A program made the position numbers and the translations under genes. A stretch of DNA of 64,000 nt from Clostridiales bacterium (GTDB taxonomy: Bacteria; Bacillota; Clostridia; Oscillospirales; CAG-272). The notes below the pieces were generated by a model. That model did not search any database. It saw only the letters and a list, made by a program, of their open reading frames with translations, and was not told the origin of the DNA. Of the stretch, positions 35,768-44,670 are shown one piece after another. The stretch lies in assembly GCA_003150035.1 (NCBI GenBank), contig QALR01000016.1, forward strand, positions 1 to 64,000, in the 5' to 3' direction. Numbering within the stretch: the stretch's first letter is position 1; every line of letters starts with the position of its first letter.

Positions 35768-36658
35768 TTATTGTGCTGCGACCGAACGCAACAGGTCTAT
35801 AAATTTTTTAACAAGCTTTGTGGGTGTCGGCGAATAAAACACGCCGAATGGGATGCTGTCATCCCAGCTTGTGGGAATGAGCCTGAGCAACGGGTGCACG
35901 TCTTCCCATCCTTCTACGGTTATGATGGGAGTGTTTTCGGAAACAGCACGGTTATAGGCGGAAATGTTGAACATTTCAAAGTCCTCCGTCCTTATCCCCC
36001 CATTTTCGAGCGTGTCCCGCAATTTGTCGATATACACATTCCATCCACGGTGAATAAACAGCACTTTGCGGTTTTTCAGCTTTTCGGGGGTAATGAGGGC
36101 CTCCGCGCTCAAGGCGTGCGTGACAGGTACGGCCAAAAGGATCTTTTTATCGTACATGTGCGCTGCCAGACACCTGCGCTCTTTTAAAAAATTCTCGTCA
36201 TATAACCCGCCTACAACATCGATATGCTGCCCTAAATTTTTGAGGATCTCTACCGAATTGACAGGGTTGTTATCGAAGGGAATGAGCTCTATTTTGAGCG
36301 TCGGCATACGGCTCTGTATCTGTGACCAAACGTCGAGTATGAATTTCGCCGGCGTCATAACCGACGTACCGATGCGGATAGACCTGTGCTTTTCGCCTTC
36401 TTCTATCTCCATTGCCTTCTGGGCCGCCCGTTCGATGTATTCGAGAATATATCGTGCATCCTGCAAAAAGCTTTCTCCCGCGCGGGTGATGCGCAGCCCA
36501 TGATTGGTGCGCTCAAACAGCGTTACCGAAAGCTCCTTTTCCAGCGCGTTGATCTGCTTCATCACCGCAGTAGGCGTAACATACAAAATATCTGCCGCTT
36601 TGGTAAAACTACCGCTTTCGGCAACCTTGATAAATGTTTCCAACCGACCGTCAAACAC
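35768..36658 (-). CDS. LysR-family transcriptional regulator
   Basis: The 296-residue regulator has the N-terminal winged helix (FDGRLETFIKVAESGSFTKAADILYVTPTAVMKQINALEKEL, residues 2-44) and a LysR co-inducer domain (SIRIGTSVMTPAKFILDVW onward). The start is judged to be GTG at 36658: GAGGG lies 6 bases before it, and the family usually begins at this point. An ATG at 36673 has no ribosome site and is only about 15 bases from the predicted transcript start. It probably controls the aldo/keto reductase-flavodoxin genes downstream. Confidence 0.9.
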   Translation of the reverse strand: MFDGRLETFIKVAESGSFTKAADILYVTPTAVMKQINALEKELSVTLFERTNHGLRITRAGESFLQDARYILEYIERAAQKAMEIEEGEKHRSIRIGTSVMTPAKFILDVWSQIQSRMPTLKIELIPFDNNPVNSVEILKNLGQHIDVVGGLYDENFLKERRCLAAHMYDKKILLAVPVTHALSAEALITPEKLKNRKVLFIHRGWNVYIDKLRDTLENGGIRTEDFEMFNISAYNRAVSENTPIITVEGWEDVHPLLRLIPTSWDDSIPFGVFYSPTPTKLVKKFIDLLRSVAAQ

Positions 36659-36692
36659 CTTGCACCCTCGCATTTACTTTAAGTATATCTAC

Positions 36693-36721
36693 ATTATAGT
36701 ATAAAACAAAGGAAATGTCTA
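36693..36721 (-). promoter_or_regulatory. Promoter of the lysR-type gene
   Basis: On the minus strand TAGACA (36716-36721) and TATAAT (36693-36698) are 17 bases apart, directly upstream of the start codon. Confidence 0.65.
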
Positions 36722-36868
36722 TATATGAATAACTTTTTCTTCTCAACTTGACTTAAATGAAATGACAAATCCGTGCCGACTTTTATGAAAAAGCATGTCA
36801 GAAACGTTGCAAATCGCAAATTATCCACGCTGCTGAATTTACAGGCAGTTTGTGCAATCTCTGATATC

Positions 36869-36910
36869 AGACCGAAGCATCCACATAAATGGCGGCTCCG
36901 GTCTTTTTTA
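36869..36910 (+). terminator. Orphan plus-strand terminator-like hairpin
   Basis: AGACCG-A-AGC (36869-36878) pairs with GCT-C-CGGTCT (36895-36904), followed by TTTTTT. No plus-strand gene precedes it: 36722-36868 has no convincing coding sequence. It may end a short untranslated RNA or be a remnant. The rest of 36911-37050 shows nothing further. Confidence 0.45.
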
Positions 36911-37050
36911 TTACACGATTCTTTCCAGCTATGCGCCAACACGATACCTAGGCATTCCTATCTTCTTTCCGAAAGGCAAAAAAGCCTCGGCAGCGTTCCT
37001 GCCTCTTCTTCCAACATACCGTGGGCGGAGCATCAGTCCCCTTTCCTCCG

Positions 37051-37761
37051 TCAGTTTCTTCGGTTTCTTGCAATGAGAATCAAGCGAAGCAGCGAAAGCA
37101 GAGAGGTCGCAAGCGCCGCAACATATGTCATGGCAGCCGCAGAAAGGACCCTGCGTGCGCCTGCCAGCTCATCCTCTTCCAAAAGACGGCGTGCACGAAT
37201 GCCCTCCAGCGCACGGCGGGAAGCGTTGAACTCCACAGGCAAGGTGACAAGCTGGAACAATGTTGCCAGCGAGAAGCAAACGATCCCTGCAAACATCAGC
37301 CAGTCCCCGAGCACAGAAAGCTGCGCCGTCAGCAATCCGATAAGAAAGAGCGGCATGGCAAGTCCTGATCCGATTTGACAAATCGGAATGATTCGCATGC
37401 GAATCGTCAGAGGCGCATATTGAGCCGCATGCTGAATCGCATGTCCCGCCTCGTGACAGGCGACTCCGACAGCAGCTGCACTGCACGAACCATACACCGT
37501 TTCCGACAGATTCAGCGTCTGTGTGCGCGGATCATAATGATCTGTCAAATTCCCAGCAATCCGGTTAATTGACACATAAGACAGGCCGTTTTCATCCAAA
37601 AGCCGACGAGCTGCCTGTTCCGCACTGATACCGGAATGCGTCGTAGTTTTGCTGTATTTAGCAAAAGTGCTGTTCACCCGAATTTGCGCCCAAAAGGCAA
37701 ACAGCATAGCGGGAAGCACGATAAGAAGCGTCCAATCCCCGAAAAATAATCCAAACATCAT
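37051..37761 (-). CDS. YugP-like zinc metallopeptidase (PF04298 type)
   Basis: The 236-residue membrane protein has a hydrophobic N-terminus (FFGDWTLLIVLPAMLFAFWAQ), then NSTFAKYSKTTTHSGISAEQAARRLLDENGL, the zinc motif ACHEAGHAIQHA (HExxH), and three further membrane segments. NLSETVYG preceding the zinc motif is typical for the family. Its substrate is unknown. The start at 37761 has GGAGG 11 bases upstream; sequence further upstream in frame is not part of the family. It is a single-gene unit with its own promoter. Confidence 0.9.
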   Translation of the reverse strand: MMFGLFFGDWTLLIVLPAMLFAFWAQIRVNSTFAKYSKTTTHSGISAEQAARRLLDENGLSYVSINRIAGNLTDHYDPRTQTLNLSETVYGSCSAAAVGVACHEAGHAIQHAAQYAPLTIRMRIIPICQIGSGLAMPLFLIGLLTAQLSVLGDWLMFAGIVCFSLATLFQLVTLPVEFNASRRALEGIRARRLLEEDELAGARRVLSAAAMTYVAALATSLLSLLRLILIARNRRN

Positions 37762-37898
37762 AATTGATAACACCTCCGGTCTGTAAACTAAGGGGGCGGC
37801 ACAAAACCGTACTGTATACCACGTACAAATGACAAAAGACTTGCCCCTTGCTGTCCGCCCGATTCCTTCTATTTTAAGCATAACAGAGAAGTGTGAAT

Positions 37899-37927
37899 AA
37901 AATATCATACTTTTTCCACAATGTCAA
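37899..37927 (-). promoter_or_regulatory. Promoter of the YugP-like gene
   Basis: On the minus strand TTGACA (37922-37927) and TATTTT (37899-37904) are 17 bases apart. Between this promoter and 38035 I see no other element. Confidence 0.65.
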
Positions 37928-38034
37928 CACTTAATTTTTATACCTTAATATTATTCCCACTCGGCAGGCCCGTTTCATCTTAAAACACCGCCGATTCCTC
38001 TATTTCCGTCTGTATGCAATTTAATATTGAGAGG

Positions 38035-38082
38035 AAAAAAGTAACAGCGCCGCAAGTTTTTGAAATCAAGAGCTTGCGGCGC
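38035..38082 (-). terminator. Terminator after tRNA-Arg
   Basis: A perfect 10-bp stem (GCGCCGCAAG 38048-38057 with CTTGCGGCGC 38073-38082) is followed on the minus strand by TGTTACTTTTTTCC, eight bases past the tRNA 3' end. Confidence 0.85.
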
Positions 38083-38089
38083 TAATTTA

Positions 38090-38166
38090 TGGCGTCCCTG
38101 GGCGGATTCGAACCGCCGGCCTTTCGCTTAGGAGGCGAACGCTCTATCCTGCTGAGCTACAAGGAC
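38090..38166 (-). tRNA. tRNA-Arg (anticodon CCU)
   Basis: The minus strand gives a complete 77-base cloverleaf: acceptor GTCCTTG pairing with CAGGGAC (one G-U), a D-arm, an anticodon loop C-T-CCT-A-A, the T-arm GGCGGTTCGAATCCGCC, discriminator G and an encoded CCA. CCU reads AGG codons. It begins 25 bases downstream of the AI-2E-family gene on the same strand, with a GC hairpin (38171-38187) between them, so it is probably cut out of that transcript. Confidence 0.96.
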
Positions 38167-38191
38167 AACTCCGCCGAAAAGCGGCGGTATT

Positions 38192-39619
38192 TTATTTTTT
38201 TTGAGCGGAAGACGCTGCCTTCTCCTCATCCTTTTTCGAAAAAGATTCTTCGGCGTCCGGCGAATGGTCTGCCGCTGCCGTACCCATTTTGCTTTCCTCA
38301 TAGGCCGCGATCTCTTCCTCCGTGATACAGGGGAAATCCTCCGTAAACACCTGACGGGGATGACTGACATTTTCGTTAGAAGATCCCGGATGGTTTCTCT
38401 TGTTCCGGCGTTCTCTGCGCGCTTCCTCTTCTCTGTGCATTTCGCGCCCTGCATCCGTCGAATAATAATCGTAGGTATCTGTCGCAAGCCCTTTTTCGGC
38501 AAGCCGTCTGTCCACCAGCGAATAGACAACCGCATAGAGAATGGCAAACACCGGAACCCCGATAATGAGTCCCCAGAAGCCGAGAAGCCCTGTCATAACG
38601 ATAATGGCAGTAAACATAAAGACCGACGAAGCCTCCACGCCGGAATGTATCACTCTCGGACGAATCATTTTCTTATTGACCAGATGAAGAACCACCATGA
38701 ACAAAACAAACCAAATCACTTGAACAGGGTCCGCAAGCAAAATAATCAGTGCGCCGGCAACCGTGCCGAGCACCGGTCCGAAAACCGGTACAATGCAGGC
38801 AAGACCGACGATTGTGCTTACCAAGGGATAATAGGGAATCCCAATAATGAACGTACAGATAAGACAAAGCGTCCCGACAATCAGAGCATCCGCGAGCTGC
38901 CCCTTGATAAAGCCCCCGAAATTCTTATCGGCGAGATTGGCCCCCTTTGCCACGGCGGCATAGCGCTTTCTGCTGAGCAGCGCCCGTCCTGCCTTTTTCA
39001 CTTGGGCAATCAAGCGCTCCTTTACAAGCAGAAAATAGACTGCAAGAATAATACCGAGGAAAATGTCCATCACAATTCCAAGCAAGGAATCCGCAACGAC
39101 CGTGACATCCGGAACGATCGTGCTGATGCTAGAATAAAACCTGTCCAAAAGCTCGACGGCATACTCGGTTATGGTTTCAATATAGCCGGAAAGGATCCCT
39201 CCTCCCTCAGAAAGGCCGAGAAGCCACTCCTTTACCGTTTCAAGATAAAGACCTGACATATTCTGCAAATCTGCCCAACCACGGAATACCTGCGGGACAA
39301 TTCTCCAAAGAAACAACAAGATGACAGCTAAAACAACCAACAGTGCACAAAGCACGGACACCACCCGTCTTAGGCGGTACCGGCCTTTTTTATCCAAAAA
39401 GCCAAATACCTTTCTTTCAAAAAAGCCAACAAGAGGAGACAGCAGATATGTTATCAAAATTCCATAGAACACCGGGTTGAAAACAGAAAGAAAGTTTTTG
39501 GCATAATGTAAAAACTTGTTGAAATCAAGGATGAGAAAAACACATAAAACCACGCAGAAGATCACAATCGCCGCATAGCACGCAATCGTGGAATATTTTT
39601 TGTTCCATTCGATCTTCAC
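38192..39619 (-). CDS. AI-2E family transporter (PerM/YtvI-like permease)
   Basis: The 475-residue protein has the AI-2E/PerM layout: two N-terminal membrane segments (residues 13-31 and 43-62), a long helical middle, and a cluster of about five membrane segments (residues 165-345) with GFIKGQLADALIVG and LACIVPVFGPVLGTVAGALI. After residue 370 comes a hydrophilic, charged tail of about 100 residues that the family core does not need. The transported solute is unknown; the family name does not prove autoinducer export. The start is GTG at 39619 with AGGGGAGA 7-10 bases upstream. Confidence 0.9.
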   Translation of the reverse strand: MKIEWNKKYSTIACYAAIVIFCVVLCVFLILDFNKFLHYAKNFLSVFNPVFYGILITYLLSPLVGFFERKVFGFLDKKGRYRLRRVVSVLCALLVVLAVILLFLWRIVPQVFRGWADLQNMSGLYLETVKEWLLGLSEGGGILSGYIETITEYAVELLDRFYSSISTIVPDVTVVADSLLGIVMDIFLGIILAVYFLLVKERLIAQVKKAGRALLSRKRYAAVAKGANLADKNFGGFIKGQLADALIVGTLCLICTFIIGIPYYPLVSTIVGLACIVPVFGPVLGTVAGALIILLADPVQVIWFVLFMVVLHLVNKKMIRPRVIHSGVEASSVFMFTAIIVMTGLLGFWGLIIGVPVFAILYAVVYSLVDRRLAEKGLATDTYDYYSTDAGREMHREEEARRERRNKRNHPGSSNENVSHPRQVFTEDFPCITEEEIAAYEESKMGTAAADHSPDAEESFSKKDEEKAASSAQKK

Positions 39620-39843
39620 GTTTTTCTCTCCCCTCTAACGATATTCCCTGCACTTTTACAATGTTTATATAGTATATGATACACGCCGAAAACGAGTTCG
39701 TCAAGCAGAAAATCTTATCAAGGGAGATTTTTTTGATAAATTTAAGAACATTTAACAAAATAACCGCCGTCCCCGGCAAAACAGGATGCCGCGCATCCTG
39801 CGCGGCCCCCGTATTTTTTCAAACGCTCAACGCTTCTCCTGAA

Positions 39844-40536
39844 TTAGCCGTTTTTCACGTCTATGCTGCCGAAGGTGCAATCAAATTCACATGGAATACT
39901 GACATTTCCCTCCGAGTGGTTCTGTACAGAGGCAAACATGCCTCTGTTCTGAGAGGATACTTTCACACCAGGCGGCAAAAGAATCTTTGCCGAACCGAAA
40001 TTCACGCTGACAGAAAGGCTCGCATCCTCGGCAAAAACCGCGCCGGAAAAATCAAGCGTCAGTGAGCCAAAGGAAACACCATATTCGCAGCTATGAATGG
40101 TCTGCCCCGAAAAACGAAGGGTTTCCGAAGCAAAGGCATAGCTGACGGAATTCCCCTCGGGTACAGAATTTCCATCCGACACGTTCTCGTTATGAAGAGA
40201 GCCGCGCCGACTCCCGCGGAAAGCGCTTACCATCAGCTTGCCGCCGAAAAGGATCACCGCAAGCGCAAACGCCACAAGCCACAGATTCACAAAATCCGGA
40301 ATCATTCCGTTGCTTTTCAGAACCACCGCACCGAAAATCAGCATGCCCAGAACATTGATGACATTCGGACCATCCCCGATAACGGAGACAAAAAAGCAAA
40401 TCATCACAAGCGCAGCCCACCAACCGGGGAAAAAGACGCTGAAATCCCACAAGTCGACGGCGTTTCCAAGCCATGCAATCCCCAAAGCTAGCAGAATCAG
40501 CCCAATGATGATTTTTTTTGCTTTTTGCCGGTTCAT
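39844..40536 (-). CDS. LiaF-like membrane protein
   Basis: The 230-residue protein has four membrane segments (residues 7-23, 33-53, 58-72 and 85-103) forming a LiaF-type N-terminal domain, and a C-terminal soluble beta-helix-like domain (GVSFGSLTLDFSGAVFAEDASLSVSVNFGSAKILLPPGVKV). LiaF proteins inhibit envelope-stress kinases, but no LiaS/LiaR genes are nearby. GAAAGGGG lies before the start. It begins only 39 bases after potD, with no terminator visible between, so it may be read with the polyamine operon. A GC hairpin at 39788-39806 lies downstream. Confidence 0.82.
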   Translation of the reverse strand: MNRQKAKKIIIGLILLALGIAWLGNAVDLWDFSVFFPGWWAALVMICFFVSVIGDGPNVINVLGMLIFGAVVLKSNGMIPDFVNLWLVAFALAVILFGGKLMVSAFRGSRRGSLHNENVSDGNSVPEGNSVSYAFASETLRFSGQTIHSCEYGVSFGSLTLDFSGAVFAEDASLSVSVNFGSAKILLPPGVKVSSQNRGMFASVQNHSEGNVSIPCEFDCTFGSIDVKNG

Positions 40537-40575
40537 AGCCGGTACCCCTTTCTTTCCGTAGCAAAAGCCTTCGTT

Positions 40576-41817
40576 TTATACAGACTTTCTGATACTTTCG
40601 CGTTTTTTCTTTCTGTTCATGATAATCAAGCAGACGACGATGACAGCGACAACCACAACGGCAACCGCAATCCAAAAGCCGGTGGAAAGCCCGCTGACGC
40701 TGATAGAAATCCACAGATCGTCAAGAAGCTTATTGGTTTCATCGGAAAGATTCACAAATTTTTCCGTCCTTGAGAGTATTTCCTCACTGGGGTACGCATA
40801 TTCATTTGCCGCAAGCTCCGGGTCAATCAAATTTTTGGCCTCGTCAATCGGAGTAGAATATCCGGTGGCGCCGCAGTTTTCGGCCGAAATCGTCGGCTCG
40901 CACATAAAATTGATGAACATTTCCGCAGCTTCCTTGTTTTTGCAGCCCTTCGGAATGCACATAGCGTCGACAAAGAAATTGGAGCCCTCCTTCGGGAAAC
41001 AGAATGCGAGATTTTCGTTCTGTTCATGCATGGTGATAAAATCGCCTGCATAATATGGCGCGACCCACGCGTTCTCTTCTTCCATCTTGTCAAAAATCTG
41101 ATCCATGACATACGCCTGGACAAGCGGTTTCTGCTCTCTCAGGAGATCGGCCGCTTCATTGATTTCATCCTCGTTTTCCGTGTTTACGGAATACCCGAGT
41201 TTCTCAAGGGCAATGGCAAAAGCGTCACGCGAATTATCGAACATCAAAATCTTTCCTGCGTAGTCTTCATCCCAAAGGATATCCCAACTATCAACGGTTT
41301 TGGTTACATATTTTGTGTTGTAGATAATGCCGACCGTTCCCCATGTATACGGCACGCTATATTCGAGCGTCGGGTCATACTCGACATTATTTTTAAACGT
41401 TTCGCTTACATATTTTTCGAAATTGGGGATGTTGGAAAAATCAAGCTTTTCTAGCATATCTTTGTCAATCATCCGGGAGATCATGTAGTCCGACGGGATA
41501 ATCACGTCATAGTAGGCGCTTGCGCTCTGAAGCTTGGAATAAAGCGCCTCGTTGGTATCGAAGGTGGTATATTCCACGTCGATTCCCGTCAAATCCTCAA
41601 AAATCTGAATGACATCCTCAGAGCCTTCCGATCCGTCGGCGATATATTCGCCCCAGTTATAGACATAAAGCGTAATATCCTGTCCCTCGAACCTGGAATA
41701 ATATTCCTCATCAAACGCGTATGGATCGGTCTCGTCCGTCGCAGCCTCTGCTGCGAAAACGGAAAAGGAAGAAAAAAGCATTACAGTGCAAAGAAGCATG
41801 GCAAAGATTTTTTTCAT
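40576..41817 (-). CDS. potD: Polyamine-binding protein PotD with a C-terminal membrane anchor
   Basis: The 413-residue protein binds spermidine or putrescine for the PotABC importer. It has a signal peptide (cleavage after about VFAAEA), then the PotD fold: ITLYVYNWGEYIADG, YDVIIPSDYMISRMIDKDML, PYTWGTVGIIYNTKYV and FVDAMCIPKGCKN. There is no lipobox cysteine; instead a hydrophobic segment (about residues 377-400) followed by NRKKKRE should tether it to the membrane. Most Gram-positive PotD proteins are lipoproteins, so this anchor is unusual. It follows potC by 58 bases as the last transporter gene. Confidence 0.93.
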   Translation of the reverse strand: MKKIFAMLLCTVMLFSSFSVFAAEAATDETDPYAFDEEYYSRFEGQDITLYVYNWGEYIADGSEGSEDVIQIFEDLTGIDVEYTTFDTNEALYSKLQSASAYYDVIIPSDYMISRMIDKDMLEKLDFSNIPNFEKYVSETFKNNVEYDPTLEYSVPYTWGTVGIIYNTKYVTKTVDSWDILWDEDYAGKILMFDNSRDAFAIALEKLGYSVNTENEDEINEAADLLREQKPLVQAYVMDQIFDKMEEENAWVAPYYAGDFITMHEQNENLAFCFPKEGSNFFVDAMCIPKGCKNKEAAEMFINFMCEPTISAENCGATGYSTPIDEAKNLIDPELAANEYAYPSEEILSRTEKFVNLSDETNKLLDDLWISISVSGLSTGFWIAVAVVVVAVIVVCLIIMNRKKKRESIRKSV

Positions 41818-41875
41818 TTTTTGGCTGAAATTCCTTTCAATTACATAAAATTTTTATTTCATGAGCGCCTTGATA

Positions 41876-42679
41876 TCAAAGCCGCATCATTTTCTTTTCT
41901 CTTGCACGCTCCGCCTTGATGGAGCGTACATTCACCACGAGCAGGACAAGCAACACGAGCACAAACATAATCGTGGAGAGCGCGTTGATTTCCGGGCTGA
42001 CACGCTTTTTCACCATGGAAGATATGGTGATGGAAAGCGTCTGTACATGTCCTGCCGTAAAATAACTGACAACAAAATCGTCAAGCGAGTAGGTGAACGC
42101 CATCAGAAAGCCTGTAATAATGCCGGGCATGATTTCCGGCACTATCACCTTGAAAAAGGCTCGCGACGGATTGCAGCCGAGATCGAGCGCCGCCTCATAC
42201 ATATTTTTATTGATCTGGCGCAGCTTCGGCAGCACGGAAAGAAAAACCGTCGGCACACAAAACGACACATGCGCGATAATCAGCGACACAAAGCCGCCCC
42301 CCATATGAGCAAATGAGAAGAGCAGCATCAAAGAGATGCCCATCACAATCTCAGGGCTTAGCATCGGCAAATATGTCACGTTTTTGATGGCATTTTTTGC
42401 CGCCTTGCTCTTCATCGAATATACGCCGAGCGCGGCTCCCGTCCCAAGAATCGTCGAAATGACAGACGCCGCCGCCGCCACAATCAGCGTGTTGACAAGA
42501 GAATTCAAAATGAGTTCATTGGAAAAGAGATCCTTATACCATTGCAGCGAAAAACCATTCCACGAATATCCCTTGGTCGCATTAAACGAAAAGGCAATCA
42601 GCACGAAGATCGGAAGATACAGAAACAGCAGCATCAGCGCGATATACACGCCGGAAAGTGTTTTTCCTTTTTTTGTCAT
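41876..42679 (-). CDS. potC: Spermidine/putrescine ABC transporter permease PotC
   Basis: The 267-residue inner permease has six membrane segments and the binding-protein-dependent permease signature EAALDLGCNPSRAFFKVIVPEIMPGIITG (EAA loop), which contacts the PotA ATPase. Its start overlaps the end of potB by four bases, a sign of coupled translation. With PotB it forms the membrane channel for polyamines. Confidence 0.95.
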   Translation of the reverse strand: MTKKGKTLSGVYIALMLLFLYLPIFVLIAFSFNATKGYSWNGFSLQWYKDLFSNELILNSLVNTLIVAAAASVISTILGTGAALGVYSMKSKAAKNAIKNVTYLPMLSPEIVMGISLMLLFSFAHMGGGFVSLIIAHVSFCVPTVFLSVLPKLRQINKNMYEAALDLGCNPSRAFFKVIVPEIMPGIITGFLMAFTYSLDDFVVSYFTAGHVQTLSITISSMVKKRVSPEINALSTIMFVLVLLVLLVVNVRSIKAERAREKKMMRL

Positions 42680-43497
42680 AAGAGCGCCTCCTCTGCATCC
42701 TCGCTGTCAAGGCGGTTGAAAATGGCCATCGTAATCAGCACGACCACCATCAAAAGAAGAGAGGTCGCAGAACCGCAGTTCCAATCACCGGAACTCCCAA
42801 GGAACTGCGCCTCGATCAAATCGCCGATCAGATAGTTTTCCGCACCGCCGAGCATTCCGCTGATGACAAAGGTACTCACCGCCGGTACAAACACCATCGT
42901 CGTTCCCGAAATAATACCCGGCATGCTGAGCGGCAGCACCACGCGGCGGAACGTGGCAAAAAAGCCCGCGCCGAGGTCTCCCGCCGCCTCCACAAGGCTT
43001 TTGTCGATTTTAGTCATAATGGAATAGAGCGGCAAAATCATATAGGGAATATAGTTATACACCATACCGAGCACGACCGCCCCTGACGTATTGATAAGCT
43101 TTAGGGGAGACAGCCCGATAGAGGTGAGAAGCGAATTGATAACGCCGTTGTCCTCGAGCAGCGCCTGCCACGCATAGGTGCGAAGCAGAAAATTCATCCA
43201 CATGGGAAGCATGACGAGCATCGTCATCATTTTCTGGCGGGAAAAGGAAAGTCTTGACATCGCATAAGCAAACGGATAAGCGAACACAAGACAGATGACC
43301 GTTGCAATCGCCGCAAGGTAAATGCTTTTGACAAGTGTCGGCAGATATCCCGCAGCCTGTTCGATATTGTCAAACGTGAAAGCGCCCGTCCGGTCTGTGA
43401 ACGCAAAATAAAGGACAAGCAGCAGCGGCAGAACGGTAAAGAGAATCATCCAGATAATATACGGGTAAGAGGCCCATTTTGCGTTAAGCTTTATCAA
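42676..43497 (-). CDS. potB: Spermidine/putrescine ABC transporter permease PotB
   Basis: The 273-residue permease has six membrane segments and the EAA loop VEAAGDLGAGFFATFRRVVLPLSMPG. It partners PotC. Its start codon overlaps the potA stop by four bases and its end overlaps the potC start by four. Confidence 0.95.
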   Translation of the reverse strand: MIKLNAKWASYPYIIWMILFTVLPLLLVLYFAFTDRTGAFTFDNIEQAAGYLPTLVKSIYLAAIATVICLVFAYPFAYAMSRLSFSRQKMMTMLVMLPMWMNFLLRTYAWQALLEDNGVINSLLTSIGLSPLKLINTSGAVVLGMVYNYIPYMILPLYSIMTKIDKSLVEAAGDLGAGFFATFRRVVLPLSMPGIISGTTMVFVPAVSTFVISGMLGGAENYLIGDLIEAQFLGSSGDWNCGSATSLLLMVVVLITMAIFNRLDSEDAEEALL

Positions 43498-44582
43498 TGC
43501 TCCTCACCTCCGCCCGAAAACGCCGTCTGCGGCGGCTCCTGCGACCGGTGCATGATATGGATATCCTCCGGGGTGATGCGCAGTCCGATTTCCGATCCGA
43601 CGGGAGAGAAATCCGTCGAATGGACACGCCATGTCTTATCCAAGCACTCCACAAGCATCTCATAGTGCACACCCTTAAAGGTAACCGTTGTCACGGTTCC
43701 GCAAAGGAACTCCTGCGAGGGAGGCGTGATCTCGATATCCTCCGGACGAATGACGACCTCCACCGGCTCATCCTTTTCAAAGCCCGCGTCGACGCATTCG
43801 TAATTCCTTCCCTCAAATTCGACAAGATAGTCCGCATGCATAATACCGGGAACGATATTGCTTTCTCCGATAAAACTTGCCGTAAATGCGTTAACCGGTT
43901 CGTTATAAATATCCTGAGGCGTGCCGATTTGCTGAATGATGCCCCCGTTCATGACCACAACGGTGTCGCTCATGGTCAGCGCCTCCTCCTGATCGTGCGT
44001 CACGTAAACAAAGGTGATACCAAGCCGCTGCTGGATTTTTTTCAGCTCGAACTGCATCTCCTTGCGCAGCTTCAGGTCAAGAGCGCCAAGCGGCTCGTCA
44101 AGGAGCAGTACCTTCGGATTGTTCACAAGCGCGCGCGCAATGGCGACACGCTGCTGCTGTCCGCCCGAAAGCAGGTCCACGCTGCGCGCCTCGAAGCCGG
44201 ACAGATTGACAAGCGCCAGCATTTCGCGTACGCGCGTGACGATCTCCTTTTCCGGCGTTTTGACAAGACGCAGTCCGAACGCAACGTTTTCAAAAACGTC
44301 GAGATGCGGGAACAGCGCGTATTTCTGAAAGACCGTATTGACCTTTCTTTTATAGGGAGGAAGACTGTTGATTTTTTCTCCGAGGAAGCAGACATCCCCC
44401 GCATCCGGCGTTACAAAGCCGCCGATAATGCGCAGTGTCGTCGTTTTCCCGCAGCCGGAGGGTCCGAGCAGCGTGATAAATTCCTTGTCATGAATATCAA
44501 GGTTAATGCCCTTTAAGACCTGCTCGCCGTTAAAGCTTTTCGAAATATTCCGAAGCTCAATGATTTTCGTGTTTTGATCCAT
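43494..44582 (-). CDS. potA: Spermidine/putrescine ABC transporter ATPase PotA
   Basis: The 362-residue ATPase powers polyamine uptake. Visible are the Walker A motif GPSGCGKTTT, the signature LSGGQQQRVAIARAL, Walker B KVLLLDEPLGALD, and a C-terminal TOBE-type domain (VVIRPEDIEITPPSQEF). The start at 44582 is preferred because AAAAAGGG is about 10 bases upstream; an ATG at 44591 sits directly against that site. It is the first gene of potABCD, read from a promoter near 44.8 kb through a leader with a terminator-like hairpin. Confidence 0.96.
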   Translation of the reverse strand: MDQNTKIIELRNISKSFNGEQVLKGINLDIHDKEFITLLGPSGCGKTTTLRIIGGFVTPDAGDVCFLGEKINSLPPYKRKVNTVFQKYALFPHLDVFENVAFGLRLVKTPEKEIVTRVREMLALVNLSGFEARSVDLLSGGQQQRVAIARALVNNPKVLLLDEPLGALDLKLRKEMQFELKKIQQRLGITFVYVTHDQEEALTMSDTVVVMNGGIIQQIGTPQDIYNEPVNAFTASFIGESNIVPGIMHADYLVEFEGRNYECVDAGFEKDEPVEVVIRPEDIEITPPSQEFLCGTVTTVTFKGVHYEMLVECLDKTWRVHSTDFSPVGSEIGLRITPEDIHIMHRSQEPPQTAFSGGGEEH

Positions 44583-44670
44583 TTCTACCATGCCCTTTTT
44601 CTAAAAATTCGTGCGCCACCCCGCCTTTTCGCAGGCTGCCTGCGCACCCGGCGGAAAAACCGCCAAGCCT

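Noticed and set aside
36773..37378. Plus-strand frame of 201 codons
   Set aside because: Its second half is antisense to the YugP-like gene and its first half has no ribosome site or motif.
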